Source of the DNA: Faeciplasma avium | GTDB lineage: Bacteria > Bacillota > Clostridia > Oscillospirales > Ruminococcaceae | DNA length: 6,144 nt | Direction of reading: 5' to 3' | NCBI GenBank assembly: GCA_018713505.1 | Contig: DVOL01000034.1 | Coordinates: 1 to 6,144, forward strand | In this document: piece after piece, positions 5,232 through 6,144 of the stretch | Numbering within the stretch: position 1 is the stretch's first letter | Layout: the number at the start of each line of letters is the position of its first letter | Translations under genes and position numbers: made by a program | The notes under the pieces: model-generated | Databases searched by the model: none | Seen by the model: only the letters and a program-made list of their open reading frames with translations | Told to the model about the DNA's origin: nothing

Positions 5232-6144
5232 TTAATCCTCTAAGCCCAAGGCTCTTTCCGCCTTGTAGCGTTTAATTGAGGAAGCGTTCTCCTCTACGGT
5301 ATAGCCTGACAGCCTTTCGTTAAGCAGGGAGGTGAAGGACTCGTCAAAGAGGGCGTTAAGAAAGACATCACGGTTCTCGTCGTAGATTTCCGGCCTTTCG
5401 AGAATGTCGAGCTTCTGGATTAAATAGACATTCAAATCGTCCTGAATGAGCTTGGACTCGCCGTCTGCGACCTCTGTAAAGGCGTAGTTTACAAACTTCT
5501 CGCTGGGAGAGGTCGAATCAAGGCTCAAAACGCTCTCGTTCTCGTAGGGGTCCTCCTCGACGGTGACATCCTCGGCGTCTTGGGTCTCATCCCCGGAGGT
5601 CTCCTCGCCGTCAGAGGCTTCAGCTTCCTCGGAGGATTCATCCTCAGTCTCAAGGGATGCCTCGTACTCAGCTATAAGGTCATCCATGCTCTCGCCGGCA
5701 TTCAGCCTGTCGAGATAGCCCTGAGCCTGTGCGACGGCGTTTGAGAGCCTCTCGCTGTCCACAGCGTCGTCAACGCTGTCAGCAAAGGGGATGGAGATGT
5801 ATTTAACTCTTACATAGTTGTCCTCAAGATAGCCTCTTATGTCGTCCTCGGTGGTGCCGTTGAGACCGCCGACCTCGTAGTAGGCGTTAAAGACAAGCTC
5901 CTCCTTTATAGAGGAGGTGACAGCCTTCTCAAGGGTGGACTTTGCTATTCCAGCCCTTGCCATAGAGTCCTTCTGGCTGTCCCAGGTTCTGTTGACCTGG
6001 CTCTTTATGAGAGCCTCGCTGTCCTCGTCAATCGAAAGACCCAGCTCCTCAAAAAGCCGCTCTACAACGACATACTGCTTGCACATATCTATGGCATAGT
6101 CGTTCATATACTCCCTGACCGTCTGGTCGCCTATTGTGTCGTCG
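5232..6144 (-). CDS. SurA/PrsA-like foldase (peptidylprolyl isomerase family), C-terminal part; N-terminus outside window
   Basis: The frame stays open through the right edge (12 more codons before the Met at 6107), so the start and any signal peptide are not visible. Residues are counted from that Met. The first 90 form an acidic, helical SurA-N-like chaperone region (MCKQYVVVERLFEELGLSID). Then comes the first strand of a parvulin domain (VRVKYISIPF, 99-108) and its first helix region with the typical LNAGESMDDL (135-144). A 38-residue linker (153-190), half Asp/Glu with no Lys or Arg, sits where a parvulin normally carries its catalytic core. The domain resumes with SVLSLDSTSPSEKFVNYAF and VADGESKLIQDDLNVYLIQKLDI (192-235). 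It is therefore probably a secreted or lipoprotein chaperone with weak or no isomerase activity; that is inference. Confidence 0.8.
   Translation of the reverse strand, partial: DDTIGDQTVREYMNDYAIDMCKQYVVVERLFEELGLSIDEDSEALIKSQVNRTWDSQKDSMARAGIAKSTLEKAVTSSIKEELVFNAYYEVGGLNGTTEDDIRGYLEDNYVRVKYISIPFADSVDDAVDSERLSNAVAQAQGYLDRLNAGESMDDLIAEYEASLETEDESSEEAEASDGEETSGDETQDAEDVTVEEDPYENESVLSLDSTSPSEKFVNYAFTEVADGESKLIQDDLNVYLIQKLDILERPEIYDENRDVFLNALFDESFTSLLNERLSGYTVEENASSIKRYKAERALGLED

Noticed and set aside
1..6144. Mobile element, CRISPR array, tRNA/rRNA or toxin-antitoxin system
   Set aside because: I saw no transposase, terminal inverted repeats, spaced direct repeats or RNA gene signatures. All sizeable gaps are explained by promoters, leaders and terminators.

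Overview
The window looks like ordinary chromosome from a Clostridia-type Firmicute, perhaps Oscillospiraceae or Lachnospiraceae. The grounds are G-rich Shine-Dalgarno sites, consensus sigma-A promoters, tight spacing, heavy use of ATA (Ile) and AGG/AGA (Arg) codons, a SpoIIQ-like membrane M23 peptidase, and an FtsX-type permease tail typical of Gram-positive exporters. The family is inferred, not proven. No tRNA, rRNA, CRISPR array, insertion sequence or phage gene is visible.

Layout from left to right. (1) The 3' end of an FtsX-family ABC permease on the + strand runs to 478 and is followed by a bidirectional terminator. (2) A three-gene minus-strand operon is transcribed leftward from about 2411: maf (nucleotide pyrophosphatase), a small unrecognised gene whose start sits one base beyond the maf stop, and a DagK/YegS-type lipid kinase. 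(3) A 200-bp divergent control region (2381-2580) holds two near-consensus sigma-A promoters facing away from each other, with their -35 boxes 13 bp apart. The rightward promoter has a leader of about 85 nt in which a hairpin lies between a strong Shine-Dalgarno and the start codon. (4) A rightward two-gene unit encodes a putative heavy-metal/manganese exporter with a Cys/His-rich cytosolic loop, and an 83-residue protein resembling the middle domain of fatty acid kinase FakA, with no kinase domain. It ends at a bidirectional terminator. (5) A minus-strand SpoIIQ-like M23 peptidase and a plus-strand Nudix hydrolase diverge from a 168-bp gap. (6) Two back-to-back hairpin terminators separate the Nudix gene from the C-terminal part of a minus-strand SurA/PrsA-like secreted foldase that runs off the right edge.

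The genes are mostly housekeeping: nucleotide-pool cleaning (Maf, Nudix), lipid phosphorylation, metal efflux, envelope remodelling and extracytoplasmic folding. The points most worth a second look are the metal exporter paired with a lone, potentially metal-binding FakA-like domain, and the unusual translation-initiation leader of that unit. I found no convincing large undescribed system.
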